Notes: generated by a model from the letters alone, not told the origin. DNA of 13,601 bases from CAZLFA01 sp964558665 (GCA_964558665.1 CAZLFA010000088.1:1-13601); one strand, 5' to 3'. Counted from the stretch's first letter, positions 1 through 6,774 are shown. Translations and numbers: made by a program.

Positions 1-54
1 ATTGGTCTCATTAGTTATTTAACAACAATCTTTCAGGTATCTTGGACAGTAATG

Positions 55-151
55 AAGAAAAATATTAGATTCGCCGCTTGAAAACCCCTTTGACCAGGAT
101 AATATTCACTTATCCAGGTGCCGATACGTTCTATTGCGTAATCCGGGATAA
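55..151 (+). repeat. Half copy of dispersed palindromic repeat
   Basis: These 97 bases align without gaps to 6332-6428, with 5 mismatches by eye. They correspond to the right half of the palindromic element at 6254-6424, including the inner arm (CCTTTGACCAGG) and the outer arm (TATTGCGTAATCCGGG). The matching left half is absent from the preceding 54 bases. It lies downstream of zraP and its terminator. It is probably a decayed or truncated copy of a non-autonomous repeat. Confidence 0.85.
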
Positions 152-186
152 TTACTGCCAGTGAGGAAAAGAGGTCTTTGCGGGCG

Positions 187-222
187 AAAAAAAACACCCG
201 GAGAGAAGGAAACTCCGGGTGT
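187..222 (-). terminator. Rho-independent terminator of zraP
   Basis: Read on the minus strand, a perfect 10-bp stem (ACACCCGGAG at 194-203 pairing with CTCCGGGTGT at 213-222) with a 9-base loop is followed directly by a run of T residues (plus-strand A run 187-194). It begins about 20 bases after the zraP stop codon, the expected place for an intrinsic terminator. Confidence 0.92.
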
Positions 223-242
223 TCGGTAAAGGGGGAAAGTTG

Positions 243-731
243 TTACCAGTTGCCTCTCTGGCCTCTGCCGTAGCCGCCCATATGACTGCCGTTGCAGCCG
301 GGGCCGAAGCCTCTTCCTCCGGCGGAAGCCTGAATCTTTGTCTGCTGTTCAGGTGTCAGAACCTTGAACATGGCCATCTTGTGGTTCAGTATCTTGTCAT
401 GCATCTGATCTCTCAACGTCCGCATGTCCTTGTATGCGGCTTTGATCTTGTTTTCATCCGGATTCTTCTGCAGCCATAACTGCCTCAACTCACCGCGCTT
501 GCTGTACATCTTTTCCTGCAGGGGTTGAATCTCCTTCAGTTGGGCAGCGCGCAGATCCCTGATCTTTGCGTTCTGCTCATCGGTAAGATTGAGTCCCGCA
601 TAGCCTGCATCTCTCTGGTAGCACGGACCACCGCCGCGCCCTCTTCCGTAACCGCCGTTGAATGCCATGGCCTGAGACGCTATTGCCAGGGTCATAACGA
701 CCGCCAGTGTTATCAATGTAATCTTTTTCAT
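243..731 (-). CDS. zraP: ZraP/CpxP-family periplasmic metal/envelope stress protein
   Basis: This is a 162-residue secreted protein. Residues 1-23 form a Sec signal peptide with a likely cut after Ala-Met-Ala 23. The mature part starts Gly/Arg-rich, then has a helical core (about 46-135) with the paired LTxEQ motifs of the CpxP/Spy/ZraP fold (LTDEQ at 49-53, LTPEQ at 125-129), then a Gly-rich tail with Cys146 and His150. Cys37, Cys146, His111, His117 and His150 are candidate metal ligands. ZraP relatives bind zinc and act as periplasmic chaperones or feedback regulators of ZraS; that role is inferred here from family and context. The start at 731 is chosen because AGGAGC lies 7-8 bases upstream. 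An in-frame ATG 45 bases further upstream (776) lies inside the sigma-54 promoter and would put the signal peptide internally. The gene is divergent from zraSR. Confidence 0.88.
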   Translation of the reverse strand: MKKITLITLAVVMTLAIASQAMAFNGGYGRGRGGGPCYQRDAGYAGLNLTDEQNAKIRDLRAAQLKEIQPLQEKMYSKRGELRQLWLQKNPDENKIKAAYKDMRTLRDQMHDKILNHKMAMFKVLTPEQQTKIQASAGGRGFGPGCNGSHMGGYGRGQRGNW

Positions 732-771
732 TGTTGTAGCTCCTTTCAACATGCTTTTTGCATTTCTTATG

Positions 772-787
772 AGCAACAGTCATGCCA
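772..787 (-). promoter_or_regulatory. Sigma-54 (-24/-12) promoter of zraP
   Basis: The minus strand reads TGGCATGACTGTTGCT. It matches the consensus TGGCACG-N4-TTGCW at every defined position except one (T for C), with the invariant GG and GC elements correctly spaced. Transcription should start near 761, giving a leader of about 30 bases with a good ribosome binding site. The adjacent ZraR-type activator works only with sigma-54, which supports the call. Confidence 0.88.
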
Positions 788-873
788 GAGGGTGGACGGC
801 ACTATAACCATCTGAAATTATACAATAATACAAAAGAGGGTATCCGCCCGTCCGCCTTGCCTGGAAAATTGTT

Positions 874-888
874 GGATAATAAGTATCC
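874..888. promoter_or_regulatory. Possible ZraR upstream activator site
   Basis: This inverted repeat, GGATA-N5-TATCC, is centred about 100 bp upstream of the zraP -24/-12 element, a normal distance for a bacterial enhancer-binding protein. Further TATCC copies lie at 841-845, 897-901 and 917-921, and GTATCC repeats at 883 and 896 with 13-base spacing. Binding by ZraR is inferred from position and symmetry only. Confidence 0.4.
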
Positions 889-936
889 GGTTGTGGTATC
901 CATATGGCGACTATGTATCCAGATAAAAGGGAAAGA

Positions 937-2661
937 ATGAAGAAGACATCTAAAAGACATCTGCTGGCTGGAATATCGCCGTGGATCATTATCGGGGCGG
1001 TCCTGATACTTGTGCCGGTCTTCATCTTCATGGCAGTAGAAAACATTGACAAGCAGAAGGAGCAGACTACGAGGCTGCTTGTTGAAAAAGGGGCGTCTCT
1101 GATCCGCTCTTTTGAAGCCGGTGTGAGAACGGGTGCCGGCATGCACTGGGGGATCTTCCAGATACGGAAGCTCCTGATCGAAATGGCGCAGCAGCCCGAC
1201 ATCGATTATCTGATAGTGACGGACGATAAGGGTAACATCCTGGCGGACAGCGATCCATCTATGGTTGACGAGGAGTATAGAACAGGTCTGGACCTGCAGC
1301 GCATCCTGAAAACGGAGGGCGTGCAATGGCGGCAGGTCGCCAATAAGGATGGAGCGGATACCTTCGAGGTTTATCAGAGATTCCTGCCGCAGGAAAGCAC
1401 CAGGGAAAAATTAAAAGACGGCCGGGAAGGAACGGCAGGGAGCGGCAGAGACATCAACCGGGGAGGCATGATTATCTTTGTCGGCCTGAATATGGGGCCG
1501 GTGGAGGAAGCCAGAAAACAGGATGCCAACCATACAATATGGATGGCCGTTATATTTTTACTGGTAGGCTGTACCGGGGTCATCTCTCTCCTGCTTGCCC
1601 AGGGGTATAGAACAGCGCGTTTGTCTCTGTCCAGAGTCCAGGCGTTTTCCGACAGTCTTGTGGAAAACATGCCCGTCGGGATTCTGGCTGTTGACGGCAT
1701 GGATAACGTTATTTCATGCAATCCGAAGGCAGAGTCGATTCTTGGATACTCTGCGCACGAGATCATGGGGAAAAGCGTTTCCGCAATTTTTTCCGAATCG
1801 TGCCGGTCCGTGCTCGATGTCTTAAAAAGAGAGAAGTCTGTTGTCGAAAAGGAAATAGAATGCGTCAGCAGAGACGGGAAGGTTATTCCTCTGGAGATAA
1901 TAGCTACGGAACTCAGAGAGGAGACGGGAAGACTTATCGGCTATGTAATGCTCATGCACGACCTTACTGAACTCCGGCATCTGAAGAAAGAGGTCGCGAG
2001 AAGCCAGCGTCTTGCCGCCTTGGGGAATCTTGCCGCCGGTGTTGCGCATGAGATTCGCAATCCTCTCAGCTCCATCAAGGGATTTGCGACCTACTTCAAG
2101 GAAAGATATCGGGACAACGCGGATGACGCAGGGACGGCCGATATCATGATTCAGGAAGTTGACCGGCTTAACCGCGTCATCACGCAGTTGCTGGACTTCG
2201 CCCGGCCTCTCGATCTGGTGAAAAAGAGCGTTTCGATAAAAGAGATCATACGGCACAGCCTGAAAATGGTCGAGAATCAGGCCGGCTGGAAATCTATAGG
2301 GATAAGGACTGACCTGCCGGGAGAAGATCAGATGGTCATGCTGGATCAGGACAGGGTCATGCAGGTGCTCCTGAACCTCTATCTCAACGCCTTCTCCGCC
2401 ATGGAGCATGGGGGCGTGCTGTCTGTGGGGGCATCCCTGAGTGACGGAACGATCAGGGTAGAGATAAAAGACACGGGAACGGGGATTGCGAAAGAGGATA
2501 TCGGGCGCATTTTTGACCCTTATTTTACCACACGCCCTTCCGGGACAGGCCTGGGACTGTCCATAGTTCACAAGATCATCGAGGCGCACGGCGGTGAAAT
2601 AACCGTATCGAGCATCAAGGGTGAGGGCACGACGATTGCCGTTTATCTGCCCCTCAAATGA
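937..2661 (+). CDS. zraS: ZraS-like membrane sensor histidine kinase with PAS domain
   Basis: This is a 574-residue inner-membrane kinase, the sensor partner of the next gene. TM1 is at about 15-33, a periplasmic sensor domain at about 34-199, TM2 at about 200-222, a PAS domain at about 236-345, and a HisKA domain whose VAHEIRNPLSS motif places the phosphorylated His at 371. The HATPase domain has an N-box (Asn480/Asn484), a DTGTGI box with Asp512, and a GTGLGL box at 536-541. The periplasmic stretch (LLxEKGxxLIR and nearby) and the HisKA region closely resemble E. coli ZraS, which as I recall lacks the PAS domain. The start at 937 is favoured because AAGGGA precedes it by about 5 bases. In-frame ATGs at 904 and 913 have weaker upstream sites. 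The stop overlaps the first possible zraR ATG. The likely signal is zinc or another envelope stress; the true ligand cannot be read from sequence. Confidence 0.9.
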   Translation: MKKTSKRHLLAGISPWIIIGAVLILVPVFIFMAVENIDKQKEQTTRLLVEKGASLIRSFEAGVRTGAGMHWGIFQIRKLLIEMAQQPDIDYLIVTDDKGNILADSDPSMVDEEYRTGLDLQRILKTEGVQWRQVANKDGADTFEVYQRFLPQESTREKLKDGREGTAGSGRDINRGGMIIFVGLNMGPVEEARKQDANHTIWMAVIFLLVGCTGVISLLLAQGYRTARLSLSRVQAFSDSLVENMPVGILAVDGMDNVISCNPKAESILGYSAHEIMGKSVSAIFSESCRSVLDVLKREKSVVEKEIECVSRDGKVIPLEIIATELREETGRLIGYVMLMHDLTELRHLKKEVARSQRLAALGNLAAGVAHEIRNPLSSIKGFATYFKERYRDNADDAGTADIMIQEVDRLNRVITQLLDFARPLDLVKKSVSIKEIIRHSLKMVENQAGWKSIGIRTDLPGEDQMVMLDQDRVMQVLLNLYLNAFSAMEHGGVLSVGASLSDGTIRVEIKDTGTGIAKEDIGRIFDPYFTTRPSGTGLGLSIVHKIIEAHGGEITVSSIKGEGTTIAVYLPLK

Positions 2662-2678
2662 AGGGAGAAATCCAGACA

Positions 2679-4052
2679 ATGAAAAAAAACAAGAGCGGTA
2701 ATATCATACTTGTCGTTGACGACGATACGGCTCACCGCACCATGCTGCGTACGCTTCTGTCCGGCTGGGGCTATACGGTTGCCGAAGCCGATGACGGTGA
2801 AAACGCCGTCCGGGCGGCGCATGAAAGGCCGTTTGACCTTATTCTCATGGATGTCCGCATGATCAAGGTCTCGGGGCTGGAGGCGCTGGCGGAAATAAAG
2901 TCGTTCAATCCCGCCATCCCGGTCATCATCATGACCGCCTATGCCTCCGTGGAGACGGCCGTGGAAGCCTTGAAAAAGGGGGCGTACGACTACCTGACGA
3001 AGCCGCTTGATTTCGACGAGCTGCGGCTGGTGATAGAAAGGGCGATGGAGCACACGCATCTGAAACAGGAGAATCTCCAGTTGAAAGAGACCCTGGGAAG
3101 CCGCTTCGACCGCCGCAATCTCATCGGCCGGTCGGACGCCATGACAAGACTCCTGGAGACTGTTGCCCAGGTGGCGCCTTCCGAAGCAACGGTTCTGATT
3201 ACCGGTGAATCGGGAACGGGCAAGGAAATGATTGCCGGAGCCATTCACTACAACAGCATGAGAAGGGAGGGGCCTTTCATCAAGATAAACTGTGCAGCTA
3301 TTACAGAGACGCTGCTGGAATCGGAGCTGTTCGGCCATGAGAAAGGATCTTTCACCGGGGCTGACCGGCGCAAGGAGGGCAAGTTCCGCCTCGCGGACGG
3401 CGGGAGCATCTTTCTGGATGAGGTGAGCGAGATGTCCCTGTCCATGCAGGTCAAGCTGCTGCGGGTGCTTCAGGAGCGGGAGATAACGAGAGTGGGCGGC
3501 GAGGAGGTTATCAAGGTGGATGTCCGCGTCATCGCCGCCACCAATCGCGAGCTCATCAGGGATGTGGAAAGCGGCAGGTTCAGGGAGGACCTCTACTACC
3601 GGTTGAATGTCGTTACCCTCCATGTACACCCGTTGCGCGGGCGCAGAGAGGATATACCGCTGCTCGCCCAGCATTTCCTGACGCTTTTTGCGGAAAAAAA
3701 CCGCAAGGCGGTAAAGGGGTTTACGCCCCGGGCCATGGACAGATTCCTTAAATACGACTGGCCGGGCAATGTGCGGGAACTCATGAACTCCGTGGAGCGC
3801 GGCGTTGTGCTCTCCCGGTCCGACTATATTGAGGAGGAAGAGCTGTCTCTGATCATGCACGATCATCCGTCCGTCCGGAGCGCAGAGAAAACAGATATAA
3901 GCACAGAGGCGGCGCCACTGGAGGCCGTTGAAAAGGCGACGATCATCAAAACACTGGAAGCCGCCGGAGGCAACAAGAGCGAGGCGGCCCGGCGTCTGGG
4001 AATTACTAGGAGGACGCTGCATAAGAAGCTGAAGAGCTATGGCATGATGTAG
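2679..4052 (+). CDS. zraR: ZraR-like sigma-54-dependent response regulator
   Basis: This is a 457-residue NtrC-family activator. The receiver domain (about 8-122) has the acidic triad DDD at 14-16, phospho-acceptor Asp58 and Lys108. The AAA+ domain (about 145-385) has Walker A GESGTGKE (176-183), the sigma-54 contact loop GSFTGA (223-228), Walker B IFLDE (244-248) and the WPGNVREL signature (361-368). A Fis-type helix-turn-helix is at about 432-453. All catalytic residues are present, so it should be a working ATPase activator. The N-terminus closely resembles E. coli ZraR (VVDDD...LLxGWGY). The start at 2679 follows AAGGGAG by 11 bases. An ATG at 2658 that overlaps the zraS stop as ATGA would add 7 residues and is also possible, by translational coupling. 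Its evident target is the sigma-54 promoter of zraP. Confidence 0.93.
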   Translation: MKKNKSGNIILVVDDDTAHRTMLRTLLSGWGYTVAEADDGENAVRAAHERPFDLILMDVRMIKVSGLEALAEIKSFNPAIPVIIMTAYASVETAVEALKKGAYDYLTKPLDFDELRLVIERAMEHTHLKQENLQLKETLGSRFDRRNLIGRSDAMTRLLETVAQVAPSEATVLITGESGTGKEMIAGAIHYNSMRREGPFIKINCAAITETLLESELFGHEKGSFTGADRRKEGKFRLADGGSIFLDEVSEMSLSMQVKLLRVLQEREITRVGGEEVIKVDVRVIAATNRELIRDVESGRFREDLYYRLNVVTLHVHPLRGRREDIPLLAQHFLTLFAEKNRKAVKGFTPRAMDRFLKYDWPGNVRELMNSVERGVVLSRSDYIEEEELSLIMHDHPSVRSAEKTDISTEAAPLEAVEKATIIKTLEAAGGNKSEAARRLGITRRTLHKKLKSYGMM

Positions 4053-4059
4053 TTTCCCC

Positions 4060-4183
4060 GGGACTGCTGAAAAACGCTCATCTTCTGCGTTGCGCTGCAA
4101 CCCTCACCGCTCAACGTATCTAAATATACGCCTCGCGGCTCGGTTTTTGCGCGCCTTGTACCTGAACGTTTTTGAGCAGCCCC
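4060..4183. repeat. Long imperfect palindromic repeat, copy 1
   Basis: Outer arms CTGCTGAAAAACGCTCA (4064-4080) and TGAACGTTTTTGAGCAG (4163-4179) pair with two mismatches. The centre (4114-4136) carries ACGTA...TACGCCTCGCG. It starts about 8 bases after the zraR stop. Repeats with arms ending in TTTTTGAGCAGC and similar centres are familiar to me as dispersed intergenic palindromes in Desulfobacterota genomes. It may act as a folded 3' end of the zraSR mRNA. No T-run follows, so it is not a classical terminator. Confidence 0.75.
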
Positions 4184-4202
4184 GATTATTATTGCTATCG
4201 TC

Positions 4203-4338
4203 TCGGTTTGAGAATCGGAATGGCTGGCTGTGTCGATCTGCGGTATTGCTTGTGCGACGTACGTAAAGTACGCCTCCGCGCAATCCCTTGATCTCCTTGC
4301 CGGAACGAAAAATAACCTCTTTCCAATCCGGAAACCGA
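4203..4338. repeat. Related palindromic repeat, copy 2
   Basis: Outer arms TCGGTTTGAGAATCGGAA (4203-4220) and TTCCAATCCGGAAACCGA (4321-4338) pair at 13 of 18 positions. The centre (4257-4280) resembles that of the preceding repeat (ACGTA, TAAA, TACGCCTC, GCG in order), and CCTTG...GAACG recurs in both right halves. It is therefore a diverged member of the same family with different outer arms. Together the two fill most of the 432-base gap between zraR and the next gene. Confidence 0.65.
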
Positions 4339-4347
4339 AAGTTTCAG

Positions 4348-4366
4348 CATCCGGAGTTTCCGGATG
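4348..4366. repeat. Perfect short hairpin
   Basis: CATCCGGA and TCCGGATG form a perfect 8-bp stem with a 3-base GTT loop. No T-run follows on either strand, so it is not scored as a terminator. It lies between the second palindromic repeat and the terminator at 4411. Confidence 0.5.
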
Positions 4367-4410
4367 GACACTACTTAGATAAAAACAAGATGGAGACTGA
4401 AATTATCCGG

Positions 4411-4436
4411 CGGTGATAATCACCGGTATTTTTTTT
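4411..4436 (+). terminator. Rho-independent terminator or leader attenuator
   Basis: The stem CGGTGA (4411-4416) with TCACCG (4420-4425) has a TAA loop. It is followed after three bases by a T-rich tract (eight T, 4429-4436). It lies 48 bases before the start codon at 4485, with no convincing promoter in between. It either ends readthrough from zraSR or works as a leader terminator for the next gene. Confidence 0.7.
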
Positions 4437-4484
4437 ATCACTGTACAATAAGGAAGCTGCTGTATCAATGAGAAGGGGGCCCTC

Positions 4485-5189
4485 ATGAAACGGTACGCAT
4501 GGAGTGTATTTGTTGTCTGCTGTTTTTTCTTTTTCACGGGGCAGTCGTCGGCATGGCACGACAGGACGCACCTTGCCGTGGCGAAAGCGGCGGGATATAA
4601 TATGTGGTACAATGCCGCTGCTGCCGATCTGGTCAAGGTAAAGGCGGCTTTCATTGAGAGCGGCAATCATTATTTCAACAACAGCAGCGAACTGGAGGTT
4701 ACTCCTGATCTTGTCCTCGCGCAGGCTGCCCGGTATAATAAATCTTCCGATAAAGAGGGGCATCTTTACGGCGCAATCATCGGCTCACTGAGTGCTTATG
4801 AAAAAAGCGCCGCCAAAGGAAGATACGCTGAATATCATCTTGCCTTTGCCGCTCATTATATAGGCGATCTTTCCCAGCCGCTTCACAACACACCGTATGA
4901 CAGCTTCAATAAAGAACATCATGCAATCAATGACGGCATCGTTGACTCTGTCGTCCTCGATCATCCCGGAGAGATAACGAAGCGCATGTATGAGATTGAA
5001 TTGAGCGACGGACGGTTCGAGGATGATCTGGCGCGGGAGATCGCGCGGATCGCGAACCTGAGCCGCCATCTGGGATATGTGATGCGGGCGGACGGAGGGA
5101 GGGACATGACACCTCAGGAGGCATATGAACAGCTTGCTCACAGCGCTTCCTTATTCAAGGCCGTTTTAAAACACTACGGAAAGATCTGA
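4485..5189 (+). CDS. Secreted zinc-dependent phospholipase C / S1-P1 nuclease-like protein
   Basis: This is a 234-residue exported protein. The signal peptide (1-23) ends Ser-Ser-Ala, so the mature chain begins with Trp24. In this fold an N-terminal Trp supplies zinc ligands through its amino and carbonyl groups. His29 lies five residues later, as His6 does in P1 nuclease. The core motif His124-x3-Asp128-x5-His134 (HYIGDLSQPLH) and the pair His146-x3-Asp150 match the P1 series H116/D120/H126 and H149/D153 in spacing. Asp75 and His93 are candidates for the remaining ligands. The chain is shorter than P1 nuclease (about 270). The last ligand being Asp resembles nucleases more than B. cereus phospholipase C, which has Glu, but the substrate (phospholipid or nucleic acid) is undecided. 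AGAAGGGGG precedes the ATG. It is convergent with the M15 peptidase gene. Confidence 0.8.
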   Translation: MKRYAWSVFVVCCFFFFTGQSSAWHDRTHLAVAKAAGYNMWYNAAAADLVKVKAAFIESGNHYFNNSSELEVTPDLVLAQAARYNKSSDKEGHLYGAIIGSLSAYEKSAAKGRYAEYHLAFAAHYIGDLSQPLHNTPYDSFNKEHHAINDGIVDSVVLDHPGEITKRMYEIELSDGRFEDDLAREIARIANLSRHLGYVMRADGGRDMTPQEAYEQLAHSASLFKAVLKHYGKI

Positions 5190-5255
5190 TTGTTTGCTGA
5201 TGGCGGCAATTTCTCACAGCCGGGTTAAAGAATTGAAACGGCCCCCAAAGGCTGA

Positions 5256-6182
5256 TCAACTTCCGTAACGCCTGATTATTTGATATTTCATGATCAACTC
5301 CGGTCTGTATTCGAAATGCATGGTGTCATAATGATGCCATTTGCCGCCCCAGATAAAACCGTTGTTTTCAAAGGATTCTATTACCGATGCGGGATATTTG
5401 GTGAGATAATCATATATCCGCCTGTTTTTGTTCCATCGCCAGTAATAAGAATTTTTGGTCTTCAAATCGATGGCTATTCCGTATAAGTGCGGGCTTTTTC
5501 TTTTCGTGCCTGCAATTTTTCGAAACGCCGCCGTTCCGGCTGCCGGGCAGACATAATTGAGTATTTCTGGATTTTTATTACTCTTTTCCAGCAGGTCGAT
5601 CCAGACACGCTTCAGTGCGTCAGATGCCCCGTTGTTTTTGTTGAACATGACATTGCGGCCGCAGAAGCTGACTTTTTCACAGTTGCGGCTGACTTCAGCA
5701 CTATCAGCTCCATAAACCGTATCCAGTAATCGAGCATTCCTGATTCTGCCCGGATCATAATTCGGCGGTATTTCTTTGCAGATCCTGCCCGGCTCATAGA
5801 TTTGTTCAAGTGTGTTTCTTATGTCCGGATTATCGAGCTTCTGTTCGAAAGTCTTGACTGTTTTATCGTTATATAAAAGCCTTGTTCCTTTTTTCGAAAT
5901 CAAAAATATTTTTTCACCGGCTGTTTCGATGTTGACAATGTATGAGCTGTACGATGCCAGCATGGAAAAGAGATCGGCCTTCTCGTCAGTTGTGAGATTT
6001 ATATTTGCCGGTTTAAAGCCCGGATAATCGTTTATGGAAAGCTTGCGATCCCCCGCTGTGTAAACATCCGCAAACGCCGTCTCCGGACAAAACAACAGAG
6101 AAAAGGCAACAAGCGCTGCAGTAAATGGCACAATATTATTTAAGACCCTGTTTTGCATTCTTCTCATATCTTTTGATTTCAT
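5256..6182 (-). CDS. Secreted M15-family (D-Ala-D-Ala carboxypeptidase-like) peptidase
   Basis: This is a 308-residue exported protein with a basic N-terminus, a hydrophobic segment (about 17-31) and a likely signal-peptidase site near Ala-Phe-Ala 38. The C-terminal domain (about 190-300) carries the M15 zinc-site pattern: His232-x6-Asp239 (HLYGIAID), then GFIWGGKW (275-282), then Asp286-Thr-Met-His289-Phe-Glu. His232, Asp239 and His289 are the expected zinc ligands, and Glu269 or Glu272 a candidate catalytic residue. M15 enzymes trim peptidoglycan stem peptides in the periplasm; the exact bond cut is not known here. Residues 40-190 show no motif I recognise and contain Cys135, Cys169 and Cys174. 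The start at 6182 gives a normal signal peptide and follows an AGGGACAGG stretch. An in-frame ATG 15 bases later has a poorer site. Confidence 0.82.
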   Translation of the reverse strand: MKSKDMRRMQNRVLNNIVPFTAALVAFSLLFCPETAFADVYTAGDRKLSINDYPGFKPANINLTTDEKADLFSMLASYSSYIVNIETAGEKIFLISKKGTRLLYNDKTVKTFEQKLDNPDIRNTLEQIYEPGRICKEIPPNYDPGRIRNARLLDTVYGADSAEVSRNCEKVSFCGRNVMFNKNNGASDALKRVWIDLLEKSNKNPEILNYVCPAAGTAAFRKIAGTKRKSPHLYGIAIDLKTKNSYYWRWNKNRRIYDYLTKYPASVIESFENNGFIWGGKWHHYDTMHFEYRPELIMKYQIIRRYGS

Positions 6183-6253
6183 TATGACCTGTCCCTAAAA
6201 TCTTGTACCACATATGAAATCAGTAATCCGCTTTAATTTCCAAAATGGATAAA

Positions 6254-6424
6254 CCCGGATTACGCAATAAAAAAGTAATATCCTTTGGCATCCTGGTCAA
6301 AAAGGCCTTCCGCGGCTCAGAATATTTTCACAAGAAAAATATTTGATTCGCCGCTTGAAAACCCCTTTGACCAGGATAATATTCGCTTATTCATGTGCCT
6401 ATACGTTCTATTGCGTAATCCGGG
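6254..6424. mobile_element. Complete long palindromic (MITE-like) repeat
   Basis: Outer arms CCCGGATTACGCAATA (6254-6269) and TATTGCGTAATCCGGG (6409-6424) are perfect 16-bp inverted repeats. Nested inside are CCTGGTCAAA (6292-6301) with TTTGACCAGG (6366-6375), GCGGC (6312-6316) with GCCGC (6350-6354), and AT-rich arms around a loop near 6330. The right half recurs at 55-151. It occupies the divergent gap between the M15 peptidase and DUF493 genes. It carries no coding sequence, so any movement would need a transposase elsewhere. No flanking target-site duplication was evident. Confidence 0.75.
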
Positions 6425-6436
6425 ATAAAATGATCC

Positions 6437-6466
6437 TTGACGTACAGGTGATTGCCTTGTTACAAA
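6437..6466 (+). promoter_or_regulatory. Possible sigma-70-type promoter for DUF493 gene
   Basis: TTGACG (6437-6442) and TACAAA (6461-6466) are separated by 18 bases and lie just outside the palindromic repeat. The implied start near 6473 leaves a leader of about 38 bases before the ATG at 6511. The -35 is a good match (5 of 6) and the -10 is weak (4 of 6). Confidence 0.4.
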
Positions 6467-6510
6467 AGCACAATTAGTGTTTAAGACATCCGAAGAAAAG
6501 TGGTCAGGAC

Positions 6511-6774
6511 ATGTCCGATATCAACAGACATAAGCTTCAACTGGATTATCCCTGCAAGTGGATTTATAAAATCATCGGCACGGACCAGGGCGAAATGCAA
6601 AGCGCCGTATCGGAAATAATTCAAGACCGTCCGTACAAAATATCTTTATCGCGCCGCAGTGAAACGGAACGGTATGTTTCTTTGAGTGTGGAACTGATCG
6701 TGGAGAGTGAATCACATCGGGTTGATTTGTATCTTGCACTGAAGGCTCACCGGGCCATAAAACTGGTCTTGTAG
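6511..6774 (+). CDS. DUF493 (YbeD-like) small protein
   Basis: This is an 87-residue cytosolic protein with the DUF493/YbeD pattern: a YPCKWIYKIIG segment (14-24), a middle SLSRRSETERYVSLSVE stretch, and a C-terminal HRAIKLVL. The length equals that of E. coli YbeD (87). The family is a small ferredoxin-like alpha/beta fold that resembles regulatory ACT-like domains; its biochemical role is not established. The start follows an AGGA four bases upstream. It stands alone on the plus strand, convergent with the gene ending at 6904. Confidence 0.85.
   Translation: MSDINRHKLQLDYPCKWIYKIIGTDQGEMQSAVSEIIQDRPYKISLSRRSETERYVSLSVELIVESESHRVDLYLALKAHRAIKLVL

Noticed and set aside
2643..4100. Long open frame antisense to zraR (485 codons), and a similar one antisense to zraS at 1822-2679
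   Set aside because: Both run opposite to genes with intact, well-known motifs. Their translations are low in recognisable pattern and rich in His/Arg/Pro, as expected for the mirror frame of GC-biased codons. No ribosome binding site or family match was seen.
4060..4338. CRISPR array or insertion sequence in the gap after zraR
   Set aside because: There are no regular short repeats with unique spacers and no transposase frame. The structure is two palindromic elements.
4444..4449. TACAAT as -10 box for the gene at 4485
   Set aside because: The -35 position would fall in the terminator stem (CACCGG) with no match, and no extended -10 TGn is correctly spaced.
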